Of a stretch of 43,170 nucleotides of DNA, positions 16,917 through 24,902 are shown one piece after another (within the stretch, counting starts at the first letter, position 1; the number at the start of each line of letters is the position of its first letter). The DNA is from Clostridium sp. AM22-11AC (GTDB lineage Bacteria > Bacillota > Clostridia > Lachnospirales > Lachnospiraceae), in contig NZ_QUCM01000027.1 in NCBI RefSeq assembly GCF_003473545.1, forward strand, positions 1 to 43,170, read 5' to 3'. The position numbers and the translations under genes are program-made. The notes under the pieces were generated by a model. The model was not told the origin of the DNA and did not search any database. It saw only the letters and a program-made list of their open reading frames with translations.

Positions 16917-17573
16917 ATGAAAAATAAAGATTATCTGCTGTTTGACCTGGACGGAACGCTGACAGATCCAAAAGAGGGGATCACAAAGGCAGTTCAGTAT
17001 GCATTAAAACACTATGGGATCCAGGTGGATGATCTGGACAGTTTATGTCCTTTTATCGGTCCGCCATTAAAAGACAGCTTCCAGAAATATTATGATTTTT
17101 CTGAACAGCAGGCAAAGGAAGCGATCCAGGTGTACCGTGAATATTTTTCCGTTACAGGCTGGAGCCAGAATAAAGTATTTCCAGGCATTCCGGAAATGTT
17201 AGGAGAATTAAAAGCAGCGGGAAAGAAGCTGTATCTTGCAACCTCCAAACCGGAGGTATTTGCAAAGCAGATCCTGGAACATTTTGATCTGGCTTCTTAT
17301 TTTGAGTTTGTTGGAGGCGCTGACCTGGAGGAGACCCGTGTAGGAAAAGGGGATGTGATCCAGTATGTTTTAGATACCTGCGGCCTTTCTGACAAAAAAG
17401 AAAAGATCCTGATGATCGGTGACAGAGAACATGATGTATTGGGGGCCAGAAAGCAGGGATTAGAGTGCGTAGGCGTCCTGTTTGGCTATGGTGACAGGAA
17501 GGAAATGGAAGACTGCCACGCTGCTTATATAGCTGAAAGTATTAATGAATTGAGAAAAATGCTCTTATCATAA
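16917..17573 (+). CDS. HAD family phosphatase (phosphoglycolate phosphatase-like)
   Basis: This 218-residue HAD subfamily IA hydrolase has motif I DLDGTLTDPKEG (nucleophile and acid aspartates), a helical cap that includes LCPFIGPPLKDSFQKYYDF, motif II YLATSKPEV, and motif IV MIGDREHDVLGARKQG. The PPLKDSF cap and overall length match Gph/PpaX and 5'-nucleotidase-like clostridial phosphatases. The physiological substrate cannot be fixed. It is preceded by an 84-base gap after nudC with only a weak ribosome binding site (GAAGGG), and the ilvN promoter follows. Confidence 0.88.
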   Translation: MKNKDYLLFDLDGTLTDPKEGITKAVQYALKHYGIQVDDLDSLCPFIGPPLKDSFQKYYDFSEQQAKEAIQVYREYFSVTGWSQNKVFPGIPEMLGELKAAGKKLYLATSKPEVFAKQILEHFDLASYFEFVGGADLEETRVGKGDVIQYVLDTCGLSDKKEKILMIGDREHDVLGARKQGLECVGVLFGYGDRKEMEDCHAAYIAESINELRKMLLS

Positions 17574-17606
17574 CCAGAAGGCATAATATCCATTACTATT
17601 AGGCAA

Positions 17607-17635
17607 TTGACAAAGTGGGTAATGGTTGTTATTAT
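17607..17635 (+). promoter_or_regulatory. consensus sigma-A promoter for ilvN
   Basis: TTGACA (17607-17612), 17 bases, TATTAT (17630-17635). The predicted start near 17642 leaves a leader of about 59 bases to the ilvN start, too short for a T-box or peptide attenuator. Confidence 0.8.
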
Positions 17636-17700
17636 AAAAACTAATATGTGGGACGCTGAAAGACATTTGTCTGCGGCGGACCGATATGGAGGCAAATGAT

Positions 17701-18207
17701 ATGATGGATGACAGAATCGTGTTATCATTGTTAGTGGATAATACGGCAGGTGTTCTGTCCCGTGTAGCGGGTATGTTCAGCCGCCGTGGATATAATATTG
17801 AGAGCCTGACAGTAGGTGTTACTGCAGACCCAAGGTATTCCAGAATGACCGTTGTGTCACTGGGAGACCAGAATGTTCTTGAGCAGATCAAGAACCAGTT
17901 AAATAAACTGGAAGATGTAAGAGATATCAAGGAACTTCATCCGGATCGCTCTGTATACAGGGAGCTTATGATGATCAAGGTAAGAGCCGGATCAAATGAT
18001 CGTCAGGCGGTCAGCGCCATCTCAAGTATTTTCCGTGCAACCATTGTGGATGTGGGAAAAGATTCCCTGACTGTTATGCTGACAGGAGACCAGTCAAAAC
18101 TGGATGCGCTCATTAATCTGCTAGAAGATTATGAGATCCTGGAACTGGCCCGTACCGGACTCACCGGACTGGAGCGTGGCAGCGAAGACATCCGCATTTT
18201 GCCATAA
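17701..18207 (+). CDS. ilvN: acetolactate synthase small (regulatory) subunit
   Basis: This is the regulatory subunit of acetohydroxyacid synthase, the first common step of valine, leucine and isoleucine synthesis. It binds valine for feedback inhibition. The ACT domain at the N-terminus (VLSLLVDNTAGVLSRVAGMF, RRGYNIESLTVG) is followed by the conserved IKELHPDRSVYRELMMIKVR linker and the C-terminal ALS_ss_C domain. The frame is open from an ATG at 17686, but GGAGG at 17688-17692 lies 8 bases before the ATG at 17701, so I take 17701 (168 residues). The catalytic subunit gene ilvB is not in this window. ilvC follows after 141 bases. Confidence 0.93.
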   Translation: MMDDRIVLSLLVDNTAGVLSRVAGMFSRRGYNIESLTVGVTADPRYSRMTVVSLGDQNVLEQIKNQLNKLEDVRDIKELHPDRSVYRELMMIKVRAGSNDRQAVSAISSIFRATIVDVGKDSLTVMLTGDQSKLDALINLLEDYEILELARTGLTGLERGSEDIRILP

Positions 18208-18216
18208 GGCAAAATG
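18195..18216 (+). other. hairpin spanning the ilvN stop codon
   Basis: CATTTTGCC (18195-18203) and GGCAAAATG (18208-18216) form a perfect nine-base stem whose four-base loop ATAA contains most of the ilvN TAA stop. There is no T-run, so it is not a terminator. It may protect or process the ilvN-ilvC message. Confidence 0.5.
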
Positions 18217-18309
18217 AAAAAAGAGCTTAAGGGGGCAGCCAAAGGCGAACAGAGAGGCGTCGGACTTGCTGTCTTAACATAAATATGCCAGTGAATTTGC
18301 TGGTGATAA

Positions 18310-19368
<1,059 letters not shown>

Positions 19369-19393
19369 GCACAATTTTACTTTTGTGAAATTG

Positions 19394-19463
19394 CGCGCTA
19401 CTCAAACGTAATGTAATGGAGTTTGAGTTTCCCGTACACGCTACCCAAACGTAGCGAAGCGCG
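19394..19463 (+). repeat. three-way-junction palindromic element downstream of ilvC
   Basis: An outer stem CGCGCT/AGCGCG (19394-19399 with 19458-19463) encloses two hairpins, CTCAAAC/GTTTGAG (19401-19407 with 19421-19427) and CGCTAC/GTAGCG (19439-19444 with 19451-19456). The two halves share a near-identical 15-base direct repeat (CGCTACYCAAACGTA at 19396 and 19439, one mismatch). It has no coding content and sits between the ilvC stop and its terminator. It could be a dispersed repeat or a structured 3' UTR. Confidence 0.5.
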
Positions 19464-19474
19464 TATAAAATATT

Positions 19475-19528
19475 AAAACTCCCGGAAGTTCAGAAGGCTG
19501 TGACCTTTGAAATTCCGGGAGTTTTTTT
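19475..19528 (+). terminator. terminator of ilvC
   Basis: AAAACTCCCGGAA (19475-19487) pairs perfectly with 19513-19525, an inner AAGG/CCTT stem extends it, and a run of Ts follows to 19528. Confidence 0.9.
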
Positions 19529-19588
19529 GCGGTTTTTTATATAGCGGCATGGCGTAAAACCATTTTTTCAAGAGAGCCCCTCTCACCA

Positions 19589-19606
19589 CCCGCGCGTCAG
19601 CGCGGG
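19589..19606. terminator. GC-rich hairpin after the LysR gene
   Basis: CCCGCG/CGCGGG (19589-19594 with 19601-19606) lies 13 bases past the stop of the minus-strand LysR gene, with a second small stem GAGAG/CTCTC nearby. Neither strand has a clean T-run, so terminator function is uncertain. Confidence 0.35.
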
Positions 19607-19618
19607 TCCAAATCTGTT

Positions 19619-20500
19619 TTAATATAAAAATTCCAAAAACGTCTTCAGTGACATTGCCTGGTTTGCGGGATGATAGGCAAAACCAATGGTCCGTCTGTGG
19701 ATCGGTATTTCCAGTGGTAATTCTACCAGTGTACCGTTATCCAGTTCTTTCTGTACCAGTTCCTTGATAACACAGGCAACCCCAAGTCCGATCTTTACGA
19801 ATTCAATCAGCAGGTCCATTGTGGTTACTTCCAATACCTGTCTTGGTACAATATGATTTTCAGACATGTAATCATCTACATGATGCCGGGTCATATTGCT
19901 CTGATCTAAAAGCATGATATTTCCTGTCTCAAAAATATTGGTATCTTTACCTTCCCGTACATACAGATTGTTCAGATAAGCCGGTGTAGTGACAAAGGTA
20001 TCTTGGATATCCATGACCGGGATAAACGCCAGATCCTTGCGAAGGGATGGCTCTGCCACTAAGCCAAGGTCCAGTTTCTGCTGTTCCAGCCTGGAAAGCG
20101 TCTGGGCTGTGGACTGGCTTTCGATAGTCACTTTCATATGGGGATACTGGTCAATAAAGGTTTTAAGATAAGGGAGCAGTACATATTTACAGAGAGTATT
20201 GCTGACACCAATGCGCAGATGTCCGATGTCAAATTCCTGGATCCGTTTTAACTCCTGTTCACCTCTGCTTAAAGTATCAAAAGCCTCTTTTGCATGTTCA
20301 AACAAAATCTCCCCTTCAGAAGTCAGCTGAACTCCCCGGGAGCTGCGGGTAAACAGAGAAAGCCCCAGACTGTCCTCTAATTTGCTGATGGCCTTGCTGA
20401 TGGCAGGCTGGCTGATATAAAGTTCTTTGGCAGCTTTGGAAATGTTGCCTGCTTTTGCTACTTCATAAAAGATTTTATATTGAGAAAGATTTTGTTCCAT
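19619..20500 (-). CDS. LysR family transcriptional regulator
   Basis: This 293-residue LysR-type regulator has a winged helix-turn-helix at residues 3-62 (YKIFYEVAKAGNISKAAKELYISQPAISKAISKLEDSLG, split over the two helices) and a periplasmic-binding-protein-like effector domain from about 90. The frame extends upstream to 20560, but the ATG at 20500 has a GGAGGTC ribosome binding site and gives the canonical N-terminus MEQNLSQYKIF. It is transcribed convergently toward ilvC and lies downstream of a second LysR gene on the same strand. Its target is not evident, because nothing is directly divergent from it. The motif FDTLSRGEQELKRI resembles CysL/YwfK-like regulators only weakly. Confidence 0.9.
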   Translation of the reverse strand: MEQNLSQYKIFYEVAKAGNISKAAKELYISQPAISKAISKLEDSLGLSLFTRSSRGVQLTSEGEILFEHAKEAFDTLSRGEQELKRIQEFDIGHLRIGVSNTLCKYVLLPYLKTFIDQYPHMKVTIESQSTAQTLSRLEQQKLDLGLVAEPSLRKDLAFIPVMDIQDTFVTTPAYLNNLYVREGKDTNIFETGNIMLLDQSNMTRHHVDDYMSENHIVPRQVLEVTTMDLLIEFVKIGLGVACVIKELVQKELDNGTLVELPLEIPIHRRTIGFAYHPANQAMSLKTFLEFLY

Positions 20501-20522
20501 GAAGACCTCCAAAATTCTGTAA

Positions 20523-20562
20523 GTATGTTTAAAATACATGTATAACATTAATTCATACATAC
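20523..20562 (-). promoter_or_regulatory. inverted repeats upstream of the LysR gene
   Basis: GTATGT (20523-20528) and ACATAC (20557-20562) are inverted around a perfect 10-base palindrome ATACATGTAT (20534-20543), 23-62 bases upstream of the ATG. This is a plausible autoregulatory operator; LysR regulators usually bind such dyads. Confidence 0.4.
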
Positions 20563-20656
20563 CATATATTTTTATTATATCAGCACATCATAGAAAATGT
20601 AAAGTACAGAATAAAGGACCTTCTTATCTAAAGTTTATGGAACAGAAAATAAGGGA

Positions 20657-21541
20657 TTAAGAAAGTTCCTGGGCCAGCTTGATAAACTCCGCCATTTCCC
20701 GTGTTACCCATTTATCTTTGTGATAGAGGAGCTGTCTCCAGGTACGGATGGCAAAACGCTTTACCGGAAGGATGCGCAGATAACCTTCTTTTACGGATCG
20801 TTCTACTGTAAAATGGGGAAGGAAGGTAACACCTGTATTCTGTCTTAAAAACTGCAGGATAAAGTCAGTGTTTCCAATCTCCAGATAAGGATCCAGATGC
20901 TTGCCCATAGCAGCCAGATACTGCTCTAAGAGCAGGCGGTAGCTGGCATCTTTTTCAGTAAGAACAAAAGGATAGGAAAGGATCTCATCCAGTTCCAGTG
21001 GTTCGTCACGCTGGGCCAAAGGATGGTCCGGTGTAGCTGCAAATACGATATCCTCAGGTTCTTCTAATACTTTTTCCCATTTCACATCATAGACCCGCTT
21101 GTCCATAAAATAAACCAGATCCAACTGGTTGCTGTTGATCTGCTCTAACAGCTGGTCCGGGGAGTCGGTGCGGATGCTGATGTTCACTTCCGGGTGACGT
21201 TTGTGGTACTCCGTCAGGAGGTTGGGGAAAATAGATGCGCAGATAGACTCAATGGTCCCGATACACAGGCGGCCCGTCAGTTTTTGGGGATGGGAAACAG
21301 CATCTTTTGCCTGCGCCATGTCCCGTATGATCGAGGCTGCGTATTCATAAAAAACACTGCCCTGGTGTGTCAGGGTGGTCTGTTTGCCGATCCGGTCAAA
21401 GAGATGAGCCCCCAGTTCCTGCTCTAACTGTTTGATCTGTATGGTAACAGCGGCCTGGGAATATCCAAGGACTTTGGCGGCTTTGGAAAAACTTTGCAGC
21501 TTTGCCACCTGAAGAAAGGTTGACAGTTCACGAAATTCCAT
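20657..21541 (-). CDS. LysR family regulator, probably of the divergent cysteine desulfidase
   Basis: This 294-residue LysR-type protein has the helix-turn-helix at residues 1-60 (LSTFLQVAKLQSFSKAAKVL, YSQAAVTIQIKQLEQELG) and the effector-binding domain with RLCIGTIESICASIFPNLL and ITEKDAS-like segments. It is divergent from the L-cysteine desulfidase gene, and the 127-base space between them holds a perfect dyad with the T-N11-A character of LysR sites. LysR proteins typically activate the divergent gene in response to its substrate, so cysteine sensing is a reasonable inference. In E. coli the corresponding desulfidase is controlled by an unrelated regulator (CyuR/DecR). Confidence 0.9.
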   Translation of the reverse strand: MEFRELSTFLQVAKLQSFSKAAKVLGYSQAAVTIQIKQLEQELGAHLFDRIGKQTTLTHQGSVFYEYAASIIRDMAQAKDAVSHPQKLTGRLCIGTIESICASIFPNLLTEYHKRHPEVNISIRTDSPDQLLEQINSNQLDLVYFMDKRVYDVKWEKVLEEPEDIVFAATPDHPLAQRDEPLELDEILSYPFVLTEKDASYRLLLEQYLAAMGKHLDPYLEIGNTDFILQFLRQNTGVTFLPHFTVERSVKEGYLRILPVKRFAIRTWRQLLYHKDKWVTREMAEFIKLAQELS

Positions 21542-21568
21542 AGAATGACCTCGCTTATCTATAAAAGT

Positions 21569-21589
21569 TTTTAAACAATATGTTTAAAA
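21569..21589. promoter_or_regulatory. LysR-type operator between the LysR and cysteine desulfidase genes
   Basis: TTTTAAAC-N5-GTTTAAAA is a perfect 8-base inverted repeat centred about 54 bases before the predicted desulfidase start point (near 21633). This matches the usual position of a LysR recognition site. It also lies 28 bases upstream of the LysR ATG, so it could mediate autorepression. Confidence 0.65.
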
Positions 21590-21597
21590 CGTTAAAT

Positions 21598-21626
21598 TTT
21601 ACATTAGGATAGTTCTATGGTACAGT
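21598..21626 (+). promoter_or_regulatory. promoter of the cysteine desulfidase gene
   Basis: TTTACA (21598-21603), 17 bases, TACAGT (21621-21626). The -10 is weak, as often seen at activator-dependent promoters. Confidence 0.6.
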
Positions 21627-21668
21627 AAGTGCAGTAATAAATCAAGGGCAAATCTGGAGGCTGTGAAA

Positions 21669-22946
21669 ATGGACAAGACAAATGAAAAATACAATGCGTA
21701 TATTCAAATTTTAAAAGAGGAACTGATCCCTGCTATGGGATGTACAGAGCCGATCGCTCTGGCTTATGCAGCAGCAGTTGCAAGAAAAGTACTGGGTCAG
21801 CTGCCTGAGAGAGTAGACATCGGCGCAAGCGGAAGCATTATCAAGAATGTAAAGTCAGTAATCGTACCAAATACCGATCACTTAAAGGGAATTCCGGCAG
21901 CTGCAACTGCAGGTATCATTGCAGGTGATCCTGATAAGGAACTGGAAGTTATCGCAAGTGTAACCAAAGAGCAGGTAGAGGAGATGAAGGAATTTCTGAA
22001 AAAGACTCCTATTTCTGTAGAACATGTAGATAACGGACTGACTTTTGACATTATCGTAACCCTGTACAAAGGGGATGAATACGCAAAGGTACGTATTGCC
22101 AACTATCACACCAATATTGTCCTGATCGAAAAGAACGGTGAAATTTTAGAGCAGACAGAAGTAGCTGGTGAAACAGAAGAAGGCCTGACAGACAGAAGCC
22201 TTTTAAATATGAAAGATATCTGCGATTTTATTAATACAGTAGATGTAGAAGATATCAAACCGATCTTAAAACGTCAGATCGATTATAACTGGGCGATCGC
22301 AGAAGAGGGAATTAAAGGAAACTACGGAGCAAACATTGGTAAGGTTCTGTTAGATATGGAAGGAAACAATGTGCGTGTCCGTGCAAAAGCAATGGCAGCA
22401 GCTGGTTCTGACGCCCGTATGAACGGATGTGAACTGCCGGTAGTTATCAACTCCGGAAGCGGTAACCAGGGAATTACAGCTTCTGTACCTGTTATCGTAT
22501 ATGCAAAAGAATTAAAGGTAGGAGAAGAGAAGATGTATCGTGCTCTTGCATTATCCAACCTTGCAGCGATCCATCAGAAAACACCGATCGGCCGTCTTTC
22601 CGCATACTGTGGTGCAGTCAGCGCAGGTGCGGGCGCAGGTGCAGGTATCGCATATCTGTGCGGCGGCGGTTTCAAAGAGATCGCACATACAGTAGTAAAT
22701 TCACTGGCTATCGTATCCGGTATTGTCTGTGACGGTGCAAAGGCATCCTGTGCAGCGAAGATCGCATCTGCAGTAGAAGCAGGTATCTTAGGATACAATA
22801 TGTACATCAGAGGCCAGCAGTTCTACGGCGGTGACGGAATCGTTACCAAGGGTGTAGAAGAGACCTTACAGAATGTAGGCCGTCTTGGAAAAGAAGGAAT
22901 GAAAGAAACAAACGAAGAGATCATCAAGATCATGATCGGAGAATAA
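21669..22946 (+). CDS. L-cysteine desulfidase family protein (CyuA/CdsB, COG3681)
   Basis: This family (older names UPF0597, 'serine dehydratase alpha family', E. coli YhaM/CyuA) breaks L-cysteine down to pyruvate, ammonia and sulfide with an oxygen-sensitive [4Fe-4S] cluster. The 425-residue protein shows the N-terminal ELIPAMGCTEPIALAYAAA with the conserved Cys, the SGSGNQGITASVPV core, and C-terminal cysteines in RLSAYCGAVSAGAG, AYLCGGG and VCDGAKASCAAK that would ligate the cluster. The frame opens at a GTG at 21663, but GGAGG at 21656-21660 is 8 bases from the ATG at 21669, which I chose. It is divergent from a LysR gene with a shared operator and ends at a strong terminator. It implies H2S production from cysteine. 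No cysteine permease (CyuP) gene is adjacent. Confidence 0.9.
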   Translation: MDKTNEKYNAYIQILKEELIPAMGCTEPIALAYAAAVARKVLGQLPERVDIGASGSIIKNVKSVIVPNTDHLKGIPAAATAGIIAGDPDKELEVIASVTKEQVEEMKEFLKKTPISVEHVDNGLTFDIIVTLYKGDEYAKVRIANYHTNIVLIEKNGEILEQTEVAGETEEGLTDRSLLNMKDICDFINTVDVEDIKPILKRQIDYNWAIAEEGIKGNYGANIGKVLLDMEGNNVRVRAKAMAAAGSDARMNGCELPVVINSGSGNQGITASVPVIVYAKELKVGEEKMYRALALSNLAAIHQKTPIGRLSAYCGAVSAGAGAGAGIAYLCGGGFKEIAHTVVNSLAIVSGIVCDGAKASCAAKIASAVEAGILGYNMYIRGQQFYGGDGIVTKGVEETLQNVGRLGKEGMKETNEEIIKIMIGE

Positions 22947-22999
22947 AAAATGACGTTCCCGCTGCCTGCGGTAAGCAGAATAGATCTGTTTTAGAATGA

Positions 23000-23041
23000 A
23001 AAATCCCTGAGCACATGTTATAGTGTGTTCAGGGATTTTTT
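23000..23041. terminator. terminator after cysteine desulfidase, bidirectional with hicB
   Basis: AAAATCCCTGA (23000-23010) pairs perfectly with TCAGGGATTTT (23029-23039), with an inner CACA/TGTG stem and flanking T- and A-runs, so it can serve both strands. Confidence 0.9.
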
Positions 23042-23047
23042 AACACA

Positions 23048-23323
23048 TCAGTCGTTATCAGGCAGCAGCTTGATAATGACCATGATATTCTTAATAAACA
23101 TACCTTCCTTTAACTCAATATCATCTACATGGGTAGAAGGCGGGATCTCACAGGTATCTTCCAGTTCTGCAGTGATCCAGTTTCTGGCTGCGTCTCTGGC
23201 ATTTTCAACAGCATCCTCTAAGTCCGGTCCGTCTGCCTCACAACATTCCAGATCCGGGAATTCTACATGAAAACCATTGTCCTTTTCATGAGGGGTAAAA
23301 ACAGCGGGATATACAAATGTCAT
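23048..23323 (-). CDS. HicB-like antitoxin family protein (orphan)
   Basis: This 91-residue acidic protein has the HicB-like partial RNase H fold. It opens FVYPAVFTPHEKDNGFHVEFPDLECCEADG, with the typical Y-x-V/F and HVEFPDL core strands, followed by the helix DLEDAVENARDAARNWI. In TA systems HicB neutralises the mRNA interferase HicA. No HicA-like frame (about 60 residues with a conserved His) exists on either side; the neighbours are the desulfidase terminator and the hydF promoter. It lacks a C-terminal DNA-binding domain. It has its own AGGAGG ribosome binding site. It is probably a solitary, domesticated HicB relative of unknown role, which is common in Firmicutes. Confidence 0.85.
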   Translation of the reverse strand: MTFVYPAVFTPHEKDNGFHVEFPDLECCEADGPDLEDAVENARDAARNWITAELEDTCEIPPSTHVDDIELKEGMFIKNIMVIIKLLPDND

Positions 23324-23426
23324 AACAGGTTCCTCCTGGTGTATTTATAGTTGTTATTCTCCGATGTATTATACTCTATTTATATAGGAAAAGCAAATAT
23401 TGGTTTTCGTACAAAAACGGCTTAAA

Positions 23427-23461
23427 AACTGTTTGAAAAACAGTTCTCATACAAGTATAAT
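23427..23461 (+). promoter_or_regulatory. hydF promoter with overlapping perfect dyad
   Basis: TTGAAA (23433-23438), 17 bases, TATAAT (23456-23461) is a near-consensus promoter. The perfect inverted repeat AACTGTTT-GAA-AAACAGTT (23427-23445) covers the -35 element, a position typical of a repressor site. It does not match the Rex (TTGTTAA...TTAACAA) or FNR (TTGAT...ATCAA) consensus that might be expected for hydrogenase genes. Confidence 0.65.
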
Positions 23462-23504
23462 AACCACAAAACGGCTATGCAGAGCATGAAAGGCAGGTAC
23501 AGAT

Positions 23505-24719
23505 ATGGGAATGAACGAAACACCTACAGGAGAACGGGTCCATATAGGCTTTTTTGGCAGAAGAAACGCTGGAAAATCCAGCGTGTTAAATGCAGTGATC
23601 GGACAGGAACTGGCAGTTGTATCCGATGTAAAAGGAACGACTACAGATCCGGTGTATAAATCCATGGAATTACTTCCGTTAGGACCTGTAACTGTGATCG
23701 ACACTCCTGGAATTGATGATGAAGGTGAACTGGGAACATTGCGTGTAAGAAAAAGCTATCAGGTGTTAAATAAAACAGATGTAGCTGTGATCGTTGTGGA
23801 CAGCCAGGCAGGTTTTGGCGAACAGGAGGAGAAACTTCTTAATAGAATGCAGGAAAAGCAGATCCCCTGTGTGTTGGTATTTAATAAGATGGATCAGAAA
23901 AATGCAGTCTGTCCGGAGAAGATAAAAGATATTCCGGTTCTCGGAGTCAGCGCCCGCACAAAGGCAGGTATCACAGAATTAAAAGAAACTATTGCAAAAG
24001 CTGCAAAAACAGAAGCAGTTTCAAAACCACTGGTATCTGACCTGTTAGACCCTTCAGATTTTGTTATTTTGGTAGTTCCTATTGATAAAGCAGCCCCTAA
24101 AGGCCGCCTGATCCTTCCGCAGCAGCAGACCATCCGGGATATTTTGGAGGCAGGCGCTGTTTCTATTGTAGTAAAAGATAATGAATTGAAAAACACACTG
24201 GAAAATATTGGAAAAAAGCCAAAGCTGGTGATCACAGACAGCCAGGCATTTGGAAAAGTTTCAAAAGATACACCGGAGGACATTCTGCTTACCTCCTTCT
24301 CCATTCTCTTTGCCAGATACAAAGGCGAACTGGAGACCATGATCGCAGGAGTGGCAGCTTTAAATAAGATCCGGACCGGCGATAAGATCCTGATCTGCGA
24401 AGGCTGCACCCATCACAGACAGTGCGGTGATATCGGAACTGTAAAACTGCCAAACTGGATCCGCCAGTTTACAAAAGCAGAGCCGGAATTTACCTTTACT
24501 TCAGGAACGGAATTTCCAGATGATCTGACACAGTACAAACTGATCATCCACTGCGGTGGCTGCATGTTAAATGCAAAAGAGATGAAGTACCGCATTAAAT
24601 GTGCTTGTGACCAGAATGTTCCTGTTGCCAATTATGGAATGACCATTGCCTATATCCATGGTGTTTTAGAGCGCAGCCTGAAACCTTTCCCGCAGGCAGC
24701 AGCATTGCTCCACAGCTGA
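23505..24719 (+). CDS. hydF: [FeFe]-hydrogenase H-cluster maturation GTPase HydF
   Basis: HydF is the GTPase scaffold on which the diiron subcluster of [FeFe]-hydrogenase is built with HydE and HydG. The 404-residue protein has an N-terminal Era/TrmE-like G domain: P-loop GFFGRRNAGKSSVLNA, KGTTTDPVYKSME (switch), DTPGID (G3) and NKMD (G4, about residue 128). The C-terminal cluster-binding domain has CEGCTHHRQCGDIG and, about 50 residues on, IHCGGCMLNAKEM. This is the HydF cysteine/histidine set. hydE, hydG and a hydrogenase are not in the window, so the maturation genes are scattered. The start at 23505 is favoured by a nearby AAAGGCAGG; an ATG at 23511 is possible. Confidence 0.95.
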   Translation: MGMNETPTGERVHIGFFGRRNAGKSSVLNAVIGQELAVVSDVKGTTTDPVYKSMELLPLGPVTVIDTPGIDDEGELGTLRVRKSYQVLNKTDVAVIVVDSQAGFGEQEEKLLNRMQEKQIPCVLVFNKMDQKNAVCPEKIKDIPVLGVSARTKAGITELKETIAKAAKTEAVSKPLVSDLLDPSDFVILVVPIDKAAPKGRLILPQQQTIRDILEAGAVSIVVKDNELKNTLENIGKKPKLVITDSQAFGKVSKDTPEDILLTSFSILFARYKGELETMIAGVAALNKIRTGDKILICEGCTHHRQCGDIGTVKLPNWIRQFTKAEPEFTFTSGTEFPDDLTQYKLIIHCGGCMLNAKEMKYRIKCACDQNVPVANYGMTIAYIHGVLERSLKPFPQAAALLHS

Positions 24720-24784
24720 TTTACAGCCAAACACAGCTGGAACACAGTCGAAATACAGCCTGGGCAGCCCATGGAAAAAAGTGC

Positions 24785-24813
24785 TTGCAATTCCACACAC
24801 ATGATGGTATAGT
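24785..24813 (+). promoter_or_regulatory. promoter of the rimP-nusA-infB operon
   Basis: TTGCAA (24785-24790), 17 bases, TATAGT (24808-24813). The predicted start near 24820 gives a leader of about 83 bases with a small hairpin. Upstream, ACAG recurs at 24723, 24733, 24744 and 24755, about one helical turn apart. Confidence 0.7.
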
Positions 24814-24846
24814 GTATACGATAACTAATGGATTTTACTTAATGTA

Positions 24847-24868
24847 AGAGTGGGCGCTGGTCCACTCT
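24847..24868 (+). promoter_or_regulatory. leader hairpin of the nusA operon
   Basis: AGAGTGG (24847-24853) pairs with CCACTCT (24862-24868), followed by TTCGTATTG. It is too T-poor for a strong terminator but could be a weak attenuator. NusA operons are often autoregulated in their leader. Confidence 0.45.
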
Positions 24869-24902
24869 TTCGTATTGTTAGGGAAAGAAAGGTGGTGTAG
24901 AC

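Noticed and set aside
17574..17700. Possible T-box or leader-peptide attenuator before ilvN
   Set aside because: The predicted leader is only about 59 bases, with no terminator/antiterminator pair and no run of branched-chain codons.
23048..23504. Complete HicAB toxin-antitoxin module
   Set aside because: Only the HicB-like protein is present. No toxin-sized frame with a ribosome binding site occurs next to it.
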